DNA from: an uncultured Collinsella sp.
GTDB lineage: Bacteria; Actinomycetota; Coriobacteriia; Coriobacteriales; Coriobacteriaceae
Assembly: GCA_958352845.1 (NCBI GenBank)
Contig: CATWQC010000037.1
Coordinates: forward strand, 1-13,195
Direction: 5' to 3'
Length of the DNA stretch: 13,195 nucleotides
Shown: positions 6,838 through 13,195 of the stretch, piece after piece
Numbering within the stretch: position 1 is the first letter of the stretch
Layout: each line of letters starts with the position of its first letter
Notes under the pieces: generated by a model
What the model saw: the letters and a program-made list of their open reading frames with translations, nothing else
What the model was told of the DNA's origin: nothing
Database searches by the model: none
Translations under genes and position numbers: made by a program

Positions 6838-8925
6838 ATGGCCGAACTTACTGACCGCTTCGGGACCATGGTGTTCTCTGAGGAAGTCATGAAGGACTAC
6901 CTCCCCAAGGACATTTGGAAGCGCCTTGCTGCAACCCTCGAGGGCGGTGAGCCGCTCGACCTGGATGTGGCCAACGCCGTTGCCCATGCCATGAAGGTCT
7001 GGGCCATCTCCAAGGGTGCGACGCACTACGCGCACTGGTTCCAGCCGCTTTCGGGCATTACTTCCGAGAAGCACGACAGCTTCCTGGAGCCCAACCACGA
7101 CGGCACCGCCATTACCAAGTTTACGGGCAAGAACCTCATCCAGGGCGAGCCCGATGCCTCGAGCTTCCCCAACGGCGGCCTGCGCGCCACCTTCGAGGCC
7201 CGTGGCTACACCGCTTGGGATCCCACTAGCCCCGCCTTCATTAAGGACGATGTCCTGTGCATCCCCACGGCTTTCTGCTCCTACACGGGCGAGGCCCTGG
7301 ACAAGAAGACCCCGCTGCTGCGCTCCATGACCGCGCTCTCGCGTGAGTCCAAGCGCGTTTTGGCGCTGTTCGGTAAAACCCCCAAGAAGGTCGTTCCTTC
7401 CGTGGGCGACGAGCAGGAGTACTTCCTGATCAAGAAGGACGCTTACCGCAAGCGCAAGGACCTGGTCATCACCGGCCGCACCCTCTTTGGTGCTGCTCCA
7501 TGCAAGGGCCAGGAGCTCGAGGAGCACTACTTTGGCGCTATCCGCCCCACCGTCTCGGCCTATATGAAGGATCTGGACGATGAACTGTGGGCGCTCGGCA
7601 TTCCGGCAAAGACCAAGCACAACGAGGTTGCTCCCTGCCAGCATGAGCTCGCCCCCGTCTATGGCGAAGTCAACGAGGCCATCGACCAGAATCTGGTCAT
7701 GATGGAGAAAATGAAGCTCATCGCCTCCCGCCACGACTTGGTCTGCCTGCTGCACGAGAAGCCCTTTGAGGGCATCAACGGTTCGGGCAAGCACAACAAC
7801 TGGTCGCTTGGCACCGAATCCGAGAACCTGCTCGATCCGGGCGACACCCCGCTCGACAACCTGCAGTTCATCGTCTTCCTCACCGCGGTGATCGAGGCCG
7901 TCGATAACTATCAGGAGCTCCTGCGTGCCTCTGTTGCCTCGGCCGGCAACGACCATCGTCTGGGCGCCAACGAGGCTCCTCCGGCGATTATGTCCATCTT
8001 CCTGGGCGACCAGCTTACCGAGGTCGTCGAGAAGATCATCGATGGTAAGGCTTCCGTCCATGCCACGCGCGGCGTGCTCGACCTGGGCGCCGATACCCTG
8101 CCCAAACTGATGCAGGACAACACCGACCGCAACCGCACCTCCCCGTTTGCCTTCACCGGCAACAAGTTCGAGTTCCGTGCCTGCGGCTCCGAGCAGAACG
8201 TCTCCGACTCCAACCTGGTGCTCGATGCCGCCGTGGCCAAGTCGCTCAAGTCCTTCGCCGACGCGCTTGAGGGTACGCCCGAGGATGAGTTCCAGGACGC
8301 CGCGCTCGAGTACTGCAAGAAGGTCCTGACCGACCACCAGCGCATCCTGTTCTCCGGCGATGGCTACTCCGACGAGTGGCCCGTCGAGGCCGAGAAGCGC
8401 GGCCTTGCCAACAACAAGACCACGGCCGACGCCCTGCCCGCCTTTGTTTCCGATAAGGCCATTGCGCTCTTTGAGGAGACGGGTGTTCTGACCAAGGCCG
8501 AGGCCCAGTGCCGCTACGATTGCAAGCTCGAGAAGTACAACAAGCTCATGAACATCGAGGCTACCACGATGGTTCGCGAGGCGCGTCGTACCTATCGCCC
8601 GGTCATTACTGCCTATGCCACCAAGGTCGCTAAGGGCCTTGAGACTATTCGTGCCGCCGGCGCCGAGGCCGCCATGCAGTGTGAGCAGAACACGCTCAAC
8701 AAGCTCTGCAACGGTATCACCACCATCAACGACTCCATCAAGGCGCTCGACGCCGTGCATCAGAAGGCCGAGGGCCTCGATGGTCAGGAGCAGGCCAACG
8801 TGTATGCACACGAGGTCGTCCCCGCTATGGATACGCTGCGTGCCGCCGTGGACGCCATGGAGGAGATCGTGGCTGCCGACTACTGGCCGGTTCCGACCTA
8901 CGACGACATCCTGTTCTACGTGTAG
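6838..8925 (+). CDS. glnN: Type III glutamine synthetase
   Basis: The 695-residue length is characteristic of type III glutamine synthetase (GSIII), much longer than type I (about 470). It makes glutamine from glutamate, ammonia and ATP in the cytoplasm. Family signatures are VGDEQEYFLI (about 189-198), HNEVAPCQHELAP (261-273), the metal and substrate strand, and NGSGKHNNWSLG (314-325), the glutamate-binding loop. LLRASVASAGNDHRLGANEA is also typical. An in-frame ATG at 6775 would add 21 residues, but AAGGGAG seven bases before 6838 and the family-like start MAELTDRFG favour 6838. It is a single-gene unit with its own leader and terminator, divergent from metF. GSIII is common in Bacteroidota, cyanobacteria and anaerobic gut bacteria; I see no sign of recent transfer because codon use resembles its neighbours. 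Confidence 0.96.
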   Translation: MAELTDRFGTMVFSEEVMKDYLPKDIWKRLAATLEGGEPLDLDVANAVAHAMKVWAISKGATHYAHWFQPLSGITSEKHDSFLEPNHDGTAITKFTGKNLIQGEPDASSFPNGGLRATFEARGYTAWDPTSPAFIKDDVLCIPTAFCSYTGEALDKKTPLLRSMTALSRESKRVLALFGKTPKKVVPSVGDEQEYFLIKKDAYRKRKDLVITGRTLFGAAPCKGQELEEHYFGAIRPTVSAYMKDLDDELWALGIPAKTKHNEVAPCQHELAPVYGEVNEAIDQNLVMMEKMKLIASRHDLVCLLHEKPFEGINGSGKHNNWSLGTESENLLDPGDTPLDNLQFIVFLTAVIEAVDNYQELLRASVASAGNDHRLGANEAPPAIMSIFLGDQLTEVVEKIIDGKASVHATRGVLDLGADTLPKLMQDNTDRNRTSPFAFTGNKFEFRACGSEQNVSDSNLVLDAAVAKSLKSFADALEGTPEDEFQDAALEYCKKVLTDHQRILFSGDGYSDEWPVEAEKRGLANNKTTADALPAFVSDKAIALFEETGVLTKAEAQCRYDCKLEKYNKLMNIEATTMVREARRTYRPVITAYATKVAKGLETIRAAGAEAAMQCEQNTLNKLCNGITTINDSIKALDAVHQKAEGLDGQEQANVYAHEVVPAMDTLRAAVDAMEEIVAADYWPVPTYDDILFYV

Positions 8926-8954
8926 AGCGTAACTGACATATCGTCACGGTATTG

Positions 8955-8989
8955 AGCCGGGGTCCGCATCATGCGGGCCCCGGCTTTTG
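8955..8989 (+). terminator. Intrinsic terminator of glnN
   Basis: A 14-bp stem (8955-8968 with 8972-8985, one G-U pair, TCA loop) is followed by TTTTGTTT. It begins 30 bases after the glnN stop codon. Confidence 0.93.
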
Positions 8990-9042
8990 TTTGCGAAGGG
9001 CGCTTTGAAGCCCGTTTTGCCGCCGACTTGCCTAGGTATAAA

Positions 9043-9273
9043 GGGTTGTGGGCAAAAAACGTCAAATATGAGTACTGTCACAAGTCCTGTAGCATTATTT
9101 ATTTGCAAAATATGAAGTGTTACGCAACATATGTCCAAGTACTTAGCCGATAAACGTCTGCAATTCTTTCGCCGTAGGACCCCTGGCGTCTAAATCGCCT
9201 TCTGATGGTATGAAATCGCTGTTACTAAATTGGTGACAGTACTCATATTTGCTATTTTTTGCCCACAGGCCTT
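9043..9273. mobile_element. MITE-like element with imperfect terminal inverted repeats of about 35 bp
   Basis: Bases 9047-9081 and the reverse complement of 9233-9267 agree at 32 of 35 positions; the shared parts are TGTGGGCAAAAAA and CAAATATGAGTACTGTCAC, with three mismatches between them. Similarity continues weakly outward (AAGG). The roughly 150-base interior is AT-rich compared with neighbouring genes and has no plausible coding frame or transposase. No target-site duplication is evident. The structure fits a non-autonomous miniature inverted-repeat element inserted between glnN and the tRNA-Glu locus. A very long RNA hairpin with regulatory function is the alternative. Confidence 0.7.
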
Positions 9274-9279
9274 GCGATG

Positions 9280-9319
9280 ATGCCGGGATTCGCACCCTGT
9301 CGGGTTCGAATCCCGGCAT
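9280..9319. repeat. 13-bp palindrome containing a tRNA T-arm-like sequence
   Basis: ATGCCGGGATTCG (9280-9292) pairs perfectly with CGAATCCCGGCAT (9307-9319) around a 14-base loop. The right half, GTCGGGTTCGAATCCCGGC, has the form of a tRNA T-arm (stem, TTCGAAT loop, stem), but no acceptor, D-arm or anticodon arm goes with it. It overlaps the start of the direct duplication that follows. Confidence 0.6.
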
Positions 9320-9389
9320 ATCGGTAGCAAAAAGCCCGTCACTGCAAGGGCAACGGGCTTCTCGATTTAAATGGTGCCCCCAGCGGGAT
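9291..9389. repeat. Direct repeat, copy 1 (99 bp), beside tRNA-Glu
   Basis: This segment recurs at 9479-9577 with a constant offset of 188 bases, no gaps and about six mismatches. It contains a T-arm-like sequence, a terminator-like hairpin (AGCCCGT at 9333-9339 with ACGGGCT at 9353-9359) and the last 18 bases of a tRNA-Glu gene. The spacer between the copies (9390-9478) is GC-rich, has a small hairpin (GGAAAACGC/GCGTTTCC near 9451-9470) and shows no gene. Confidence 0.9.
9372..9389 (-). pseudogene. tRNA-Glu 3'-end remnant
   Basis: These 18 bases are identical to the 3' end of the intact tRNA-Glu gene, from CCA through the acceptor strand into the T-arm. Similarity stops abruptly at 9390, so the rest of the tRNA is absent. 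It lies inside copy 1 of the direct duplication. Confidence 0.75.
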
Positions 9390-9478
9390 GTCCGCGTGCG
9401 GCTGACGCCGCCCGCTTTCGCCGCGTCGCTTCGCTCCTTGCGTGCTGCGCTGGAAAACGCTTCGCGTTTCCTCAGCTC

Positions 9479-9577
9479 CGCACCCTGTCGGGTTCGAATC
9501 CCGGCATATCGGTAGCAAAAAGCCCGTCACCGCGGGGGTAACGGGCTTCTTAATTTAAATGGTGCCCCCAGCGGGAT
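9479..9577. repeat. Direct repeat, copy 2 (99 bp), running into the intact tRNA-Glu
   Basis: This is the partner of the copy at 9291-9389. Here the repeat continues into the complete tRNA gene, so this is probably the parental copy and the other the derived one. Confidence 0.9.
9517..9548 (-). terminator. Terminator of tRNA-Glu
   Basis: On the minus strand AAGCCCGT pairs with ACGGGCTT (9548-9541 with 9527-9520), followed by a run of T (9521-9517). It starts 12 bases after the encoded CCA end of the tRNA. Confidence 0.8.
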
Positions 9578-9636
9578 TCGAACCCGCGATATCCACCTTG
9601 AAAGGGTGGCGTCCTTGGCCGCTAGACGATGGGGAC
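9560..9636 (-). tRNA. tRNA-Glu (anticodon TTC), CCA encoded
   Basis: The 77-base minus-strand sequence folds into a cloverleaf. The acceptor arm is GTCCCCA with TGGGGGC, closed by A73 and an encoded CCA. The D-arm region reads CGTCTAGCGGCCAAGGAC, characteristic of glutamate tRNAs. The anticodon arm CCACC-CTTTCAA-GGTGG has anticodon TTC, at plus-strand bases 9600-9602. The T-arm is GCGGG-TTCGAAT-CCCGC. It has its own promoter and terminator and is transcribed alone. Partial duplication of its 3' end lies 188 bases downstream. Confidence 0.97.
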
Positions 9637-9646
9637 AGCGGGAAAG

Positions 9647-9655
9647 AGTATAGCA
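9647..9655 (-). promoter_or_regulatory. Extended -10 promoter of tRNA-Glu
   Basis: On the minus strand TGCTATACT lies 10 bases before the mature tRNA 5' end. It combines the TGN extension with a five-of-six -10 hexamer. No good -35 hexamer is seen at the usual distance. Confidence 0.6.
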
Positions 9656-9733
9656 GACTTTTTTGTCGGCGCGTATATCGTTGGCAAACTGGAAAACCAC
9701 CACATAGGAGCTGGCTCTCCATCCCGATCTTCA

Positions 9734-9874
9734 AACATCTCAATCTGTAACATCTGGGCGGGCAAATCGGCTCTATGTGTTACAGATCGAGACAAAAGGC
9801 AGGCGTCGGGACGAACATCTCATTCTGTAACAGTAAGACGACTTTTAACGGTCTAGATGTTACAGATTGAGACA
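9734..9874. repeat. Four alternating copies of a TCTGTAACA motif (two tandem palindromes)
   Basis: The motif ATCTCAATCTGTAACAT occurs forward at 9736-9753, inverted at about 9776-9794, forward at 9815-9832 and inverted at 9855-9873. Copy spacing is about 40 bases. Copies one and four match over 18 bases as inverted repeats (TCTCAATCTGTAACATCT). Adjacent pairs can form hairpins, giving two tandem palindromic units in the roughly 300-base gap between tRNA-Glu and the MurT-GatD gene. No gene is seen in 9656-9890. The function is unknown; an interspersed palindromic repeat or a multi-site operator is possible. Confidence 0.8.
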
Positions 9875-9890
9875 AACCGCTGGGATGGGT

Positions 9891-9929
9891 CAAAACCACC
9901 ACAAAGGTGCCTGTCCCCTTTGTGGTGGT
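9891..9929 (-). terminator. 13-bp hairpin ending the MurT-GatD transcript (REP-like)
   Basis: ACCACCACAAAGG (9895-9907) pairs perfectly with CCTTTGTGGTGGT (9917-9929) around a nine-base loop, and on the minus strand the stem is followed by TTTTG. It starts seven bases after the MurT-GatD stop codon. The loop region on the minus strand reads GGGGACAGGCACC, resembling REP-type palindromes, so it may be both a repeat and a terminator. A degenerate partner of its AAAACCACCACA edge lies at 9693-9704. Confidence 0.65.
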
Positions 9930-9935
9930 GGGGTG

Positions 9936-12113
9936 CTAGGGGAGGAGCTTCATGGCTGCGTCGTGGGCGGCGTGCTCGTAGGTGTCGTCGAGGGGCTTGA
10001 GCGGCAGCAGGGCGGCGGCCTGTGCATCGCCACGGCGCTCGAGGGCATGGGCGATCAGCCAGTCGGCGAGCTCGGGGTTCTTGGACAGCGCCGGGCCATG
10101 CAGGTACGTGCCGATGACGCCCTTGTAGATCAGGCCCTCAAAGCCATCGTCGCCGTTGTTGCCGGTGCCCGTGACGACGGACGTTCCGAGCGGCGTGGCC
10201 TCGGCGTCCAAAAGCGTGCGACCTCCATGGTTCTCGAATCCCACAAAGGGCTCAGGTGCCAGATCGGTTTTGACGGCTACGTTGCCGATCAGGCGATCGG
10301 AGCCACGTACGGTTTCGGCGGCAATGACCCCCAGACCCTCGATGCGATCCTCGCCCATGTAGTACGAACGGCCGAGCAGCTGATAGCTGCCACAGATGGC
10401 GAGCAGCGAGCCGCTGTCCTCAACATAGGCCGCAACCTTGTCTTTTTGAGCGAGCAACTCGTGTGCCACGGCCAGTTGGTCGCGGTCGGAGCCGCCGCCC
10501 ATCATGACGATGTCGGCGTCGGTGAGATTGAGCGACTCGCCCATGCGGACCTCGTCCACGCGAACGGGGATGCCGCGCCAGGCGCAGCGACGCTCGAGGG
10601 CGATAACGTTGCCGCCGTCGCCGTAGAGGTTGAGGGCATCGGGGTACAGGTAGACGATGCGCAGCGGGCGCGAAAGCTCGACTGGCGCGATGCCGACAGG
10701 AAGAGCGCTGCCGTCGGCACGGGCTACGGCGCGCCCGGCAACAGCGTCGGCGGCAGCGCCTTTCAGCCCGTCGAGCTCCTTGACCAGCGGCGGGAAGGCC
10801 GTGTAGTTGGCGACGGCGTAGAAGGTGTCATTGGCGGCCTCGTCTGCCACGGCGCCAATTGCCTGCGCGACGTCCGAGATAATCGCGGCATCGATGCCGG
10901 CGTACTTGAGACGCACCTGCATGTCGTGCGCGCGCGTGCCTCCGGCAAAGGCGACAAGACCCGGCGTGTCGGCGATGCGCTCGAAGTCGACGTCGTAGAT
11001 CCACGATACATCGTGTCCGTCGGCGTCGTTGTCGTTGAGGAAGAAAGCGCAGAGTCTGCCGCCCGCCGTCTTAATGGACTGGATCTGTCGATCGAAGCCT
11101 ACGGGATTCTTGGCCAGGTTGGCCTCGACGGTGCGGCCGGCGATATCCCAGCGGCCCATACGTCCGCCGGCGGGGACGTAGGCATCGAGCGTGGGCTGCA
11201 GATGCGCCGGGTCCACGCCCAACTCATGTGCGGCAAAGAAGGCGGCGGCAACGTTATAGACCATGTACAGACCGTTGTAGCGTGTGGCGATGTGTACGGC
11301 CGCCGCGTCGGGCGCAGATCCAAAGACCAGGTCAAAGCCGTAGCCGTCGCAGCCGAGCTCAACGCCCGTCACGCGACGGACAAGCGCAGGGCGGGCCCAG
11401 CCGCACGAGGGGCAATGGTAGGCGCCGAGCTGGCCGTATTGCACGTAGTCATACTCCAGCGGCGCGTTGCACTGTGAGCAAAAGCGCGAGTCGCTAATAC
11501 GGTCGGACTCGGTGTTGGTGGCGCCATCGATGCCAAAGGCAATACTCGCGTTGGGAACGCGCGCAGCAATCGAGGCACACAGCGGGTCGTCTGCGTTGTA
11601 GATGAGCGTCGTTGCCGGCGAAAGTTCCAACGCGTGGGCGATGACCTCCTGGGTGTGATCGATCTCGCCATAGCGATCCAGCTGGTCGCGGAACAGGTTG
11701 AGCAGCACAAAGTGCGTCGGCTTGAGCTTGGGCAGAACGCGTACGGTGTAAAGCTCATCGCATTCAAAAACGCCCACGCGCTTGCCGCCGCCGGCTCGCT
11801 TGAGGCCGCTGCGCGCCTCGAGCAGTGCGCCCACCACGCCCGGCTCCATGTTGTTGCCGGCGCGGTTGCATACCACGGTGGCGCCGCTGGCGGCAACGGC
11901 GTCGGCGATGAGGTTCGAAGTGGTGGTCTTACCGTTGGTGCCGGTGATTACCACGCTGCGGTCGACAAGGCCGGCGAGGTCGCTCAGCAGCTCGGGGTCG
12001 ATCTTCATGGCGATGCGGCCGGGGAGTACGCCGCCCTGGCGCTTAAGGACGGAGCGCAGCCCCCAGCGGGCGATATCGCTCGAGGTACAGGCAAGAGATG
12101 AGCGGAGATTCAT
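9936..12113 (-). CDS. MurT-GatD fusion: single-chain lipid II isoglutaminyl synthase
   Basis: This 725-residue protein joins the two subunits that amidate the alpha-carboxyl of D-Glu in lipid II, converting it to D-isoglutamine at the cytoplasmic membrane face. The MurT half (about 1-445) has the Mur-ligase P-loop GTNGKTTT at 58-65, a zinc ribbon with C212-X2-C215 and C234-X2-C237, and the C-terminal MurT domain with DGHDVSWIYD (365-374), the acidic region that contributes to catalysis in the known complex. An alanine-rich linker (about 446-482) leads into GatD (about 484-725), beginning LRIVYLYPDALNLYGDGGN. GatD has the nucleophile C574 in LAICGSYQLLG and the histidine H672 in GTYLHGP. The start MNLRSSLA matches typical MurT N-termini, and AGGAA lies seven bases before ATG 12113. 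In Staphylococcus and most other bacteria these are two genes; here no stop or frameshift separates them. The upstream gene is 45 bp away on the same strand. Confidence 0.93.
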   Translation of the reverse strand: MNLRSSLACTSSDIARWGLRSVLKRQGGVLPGRIAMKIDPELLSDLAGLVDRSVVITGTNGKTTTSNLIADAVAASGATVVCNRAGNNMEPGVVGALLEARSGLKRAGGGKRVGVFECDELYTVRVLPKLKPTHFVLLNLFRDQLDRYGEIDHTQEVIAHALELSPATTLIYNADDPLCASIAARVPNASIAFGIDGATNTESDRISDSRFCSQCNAPLEYDYVQYGQLGAYHCPSCGWARPALVRRVTGVELGCDGYGFDLVFGSAPDAAAVHIATRYNGLYMVYNVAAAFFAAHELGVDPAHLQPTLDAYVPAGGRMGRWDIAGRTVEANLAKNPVGFDRQIQSIKTAGGRLCAFFLNDNDADGHDVSWIYDVDFERIADTPGLVAFAGGTRAHDMQVRLKYAGIDAAIISDVAQAIGAVADEAANDTFYAVANYTAFPPLVKELDGLKGAAADAVAGRAVARADGSALPVGIAPVELSRPLRIVYLYPDALNLYGDGGNVIALERRCAWRGIPVRVDEVRMGESLNLTDADIVMMGGGSDRDQLAVAHELLAQKDKVAAYVEDSGSLLAICGSYQLLGRSYYMGEDRIEGLGVIAAETVRGSDRLIGNVAVKTDLAPEPFVGFENHGGRTLLDAEATPLGTSVVTGTGNNGDDGFEGLIYKGVIGTYLHGPALSKNPELADWLIAHALERRGDAQAAALLPLKPLDDTYEHAAHDAAMKLLP

Positions 12114-12158
12114 GAAGCCGTTCCTAACGTGAATGACATGGTCGTGGCGTTTGCGCCG

Positions 12159-13195
12159 TTAAAAGCCGTAACGGCGCGCAAATTCCTGGGCAAGCTGCGA
12201 CACGTCTTCGCAGGCATTGGCCCAGGGGGCAAAGTCGGGGGTGTCCGAGATAATGCCGTCGGCTTCCCAAACGGCCTGGTGCGAAAGGTCCCAGGGATCG
12301 CGTGGTTCGGGCCGGCAGGGAAGGTACGGTGTCTGGTACATGGGGTTCAGTAAGAAGAACGCGCCACCCTCGCAGCGGTTGGCAAACTCGCGCAGCGCGC
12401 GTGTCGCCGGGCGCATCTTGTTTGTTTTGAACAGCAGAATCGTGCGGGCGAGCAGATACCAAGGAGAGTTCTCGAGCGCGTCAGCCCCGATCTCTTCCTC
12501 GAGCTGGTGGGCCAGGGCAAAAAAGCCGTCCTCGTCTTCCAAGCGAGCGAGGGCGAGTAGCACGGTGCCCGCAGCTCGGGTGGGATAGCCTTCTGCCTTA
12601 AGAACACGGCGGGCGTAGTTGGCGGCAGCACGGTAGCGGGCGCTCGCCATGCACAGCTGCGAGATGGCCTCGAGCGTGTGGAGCCACCCGATAAGAGCCG
12701 GCTCGCTCACGGTAAGGTCTGCTGCGGTGACACCGTCGGTCAAAACATTATTGGCCCAGTAGTGCGGGGCTTCCATGTCGAACCCGGGCACGCTTTGCTG
12801 CAGGTAATCGGCCGTGGTCGCTTCGAGCTTCATCAGGTCGCCTAGGCAGGCGTCGACGGGCGTGTCCGCCAAAATGATGGCGAGCAGCTGGGCATCGAGG
12901 ACATACGCATCGATGCGGACAATCTTGAGCAGCTCATCGCGCATGTCGTCGAACAGACGATTGCGCGTCTGCTCGAACTCCTCGTCGCTGCCCATATCCT
13001 CGATGCGATGGAGCTCGTCGAGCAGGTGGCGATGAACACCGGCGTAGGACAGCAGTGCCTGAGCATGCTCGGTCTGCGCATACTTATGAGGGTTGACGCT
13101 CACGTCGTTATGGACAAGCTCGCGTGCTGCATCGGTGAGTTCGGGGTGCGACGCCAGATAGGTGCGCTCCAGGTAGGCGGGGATGTAGACGCTCG
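12159..13195 (-). CDS. Unrecognised helical, TPR-like protein (5' end outside window)
   Basis: The frame is open from the window edge to a TAA at 12159 and shows 344 residues. A GTG at 13103 could be read as a start, but the codons before it continue in a protein-like way (VYIPAYLERTYLASHPELTD) and no ribosome binding site supports it, so the gene probably begins beyond the window. The sequence is acidic, leucine- and alanine-rich and looks entirely helical. Segments such as ASARYRAAANYARRVLKAEG and GTVLLALARLEDEDGFFAL have the spacing of tetratricopeptide-type helix pairs. The C-terminal part (GAFFLLNPMYQTPYLP, then WEADGIISDTPDFAPWANA) is more distinctive. There is no signal peptide or membrane segment in the visible part. 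It precedes the MurT-GatD gene by 45 bp and may be co-transcribed with it. Function unknown. Confidence 0.8.
   Translation of the reverse strand, partial: SVYIPAYLERTYLASHPELTDAARELVHNDVSVNPHKYAQTEHAQALLSYAGVHRHLLDELHRIEDMGSDEEFEQTRNRLFDDMRDELLKIVRIDAYVLDAQLLAIILADTPVDACLGDLMKLEATTADYLQQSVPGFDMEAPHYWANNVLTDGVTAADLTVSEPALIGWLHTLEAISQLCMASARYRAAANYARRVLKAEGYPTRAAGTVLLALARLEDEDGFFALAHQLEEEIGADALENSPWYLLARTILLFKTNKMRPATRALREFANRCEGGAFFLLNPMYQTPYLPCRPEPRDPWDLSHQAVWEADGIISDTPDFAPWANACEDVSQLAQEFARRYGF

Noticed and set aside
6787..8811. A 674-codon minus-strand open frame opposite glnN.
   Set aside because: It is the reverse-strand shadow of a long GC-rich gene with firm GSIII motifs; there is no ribosome binding site or recognisable domain.
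9249..9515. A plus-strand frame over the direct duplication (88 codons).
   Set aside because: It translates T-arm-like and terminator sequences duplicated at this locus and resembles no protein family.
9559..9750. A 63-codon plus-strand frame translating as MVPPAGFEPAISTLKG.
   Set aside because: This is the well-known artefact of translating the antisense of a tRNA gene, here tRNA-Glu, not a protein.
9867..11477. A 536-codon plus-strand open frame opposite the MurT-GatD gene.
   Set aside because: It is antisense to a gene with intact catalytic motifs and starts inside the repeat region; the composition is that of a shadow frame.

Overview
The window is GC-rich and codes densely on both strands. 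Its gene content fits a gut actinobacterium of the class Coriobacteriia, most like Collinsella. The pointers are a type III glutamine synthetase, a UPF0210 (PFL-like) protein, a cobalamin methionine synthase whose reactivation domain is a separate gene, and MurT/GatD lipid II amidation. The taxon is inferred from this combination and from repeat style; no search was possible.

Layout. (1) 1-6411, minus strand: a one-carbon/methionine cluster read right to left. It runs metF (5,10-methylenetetrahydrofolate reductase), a stand-alone methionine synthase reactivation protein, metH (homocysteine, folate and B12 modules), a 17-bp hairpin, a UPF0210 protein, a 134-bp nested palindrome, an intrinsic terminator, and the 5' part of a SAM-dependent methyltransferase. 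MetF supplies methyl-tetrahydrofolate, MetH transfers the methyl group to homocysteine through cobalamin, and the activation protein rescues oxidised cobalamin using SAM. Gene junctions overlap or are only 9 bp apart from metF through metH, so these three are one operon.

(2) 6412-6837: divergent regulatory region. It holds a candidate promoter and a leader with three successive hairpins before glnN. (3) 6838-8925, plus strand: type III glutamine synthetase, closed by a strong terminator.

(4) 8926-9935: a gene-poor repeat region around a tRNA-Glu(TTC) gene. It contains a roughly 230-bp MITE-like element with imperfect 35-bp inverted ends, a 99-bp direct duplication carrying an 18-bp 3' stub of the tRNA gene, four alternating copies of a TCTGTAACA motif, and a 13-bp hairpin that probably ends the next gene.

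(5) 9936-13195, minus strand: an unbroken 725-residue MurT-GatD fusion, which would be a single-chain lipid II isoglutaminyl synthase. It is preceded by the 3' part of an unrecognised, helical, TPR-like protein gene that runs off the window.

The most notable observations are the MurT-GatD fusion, the repeat-rich tRNA-Glu locus, the nested palindrome next to a terminator that abuts a ribosome binding site, and the structured glnN leader.
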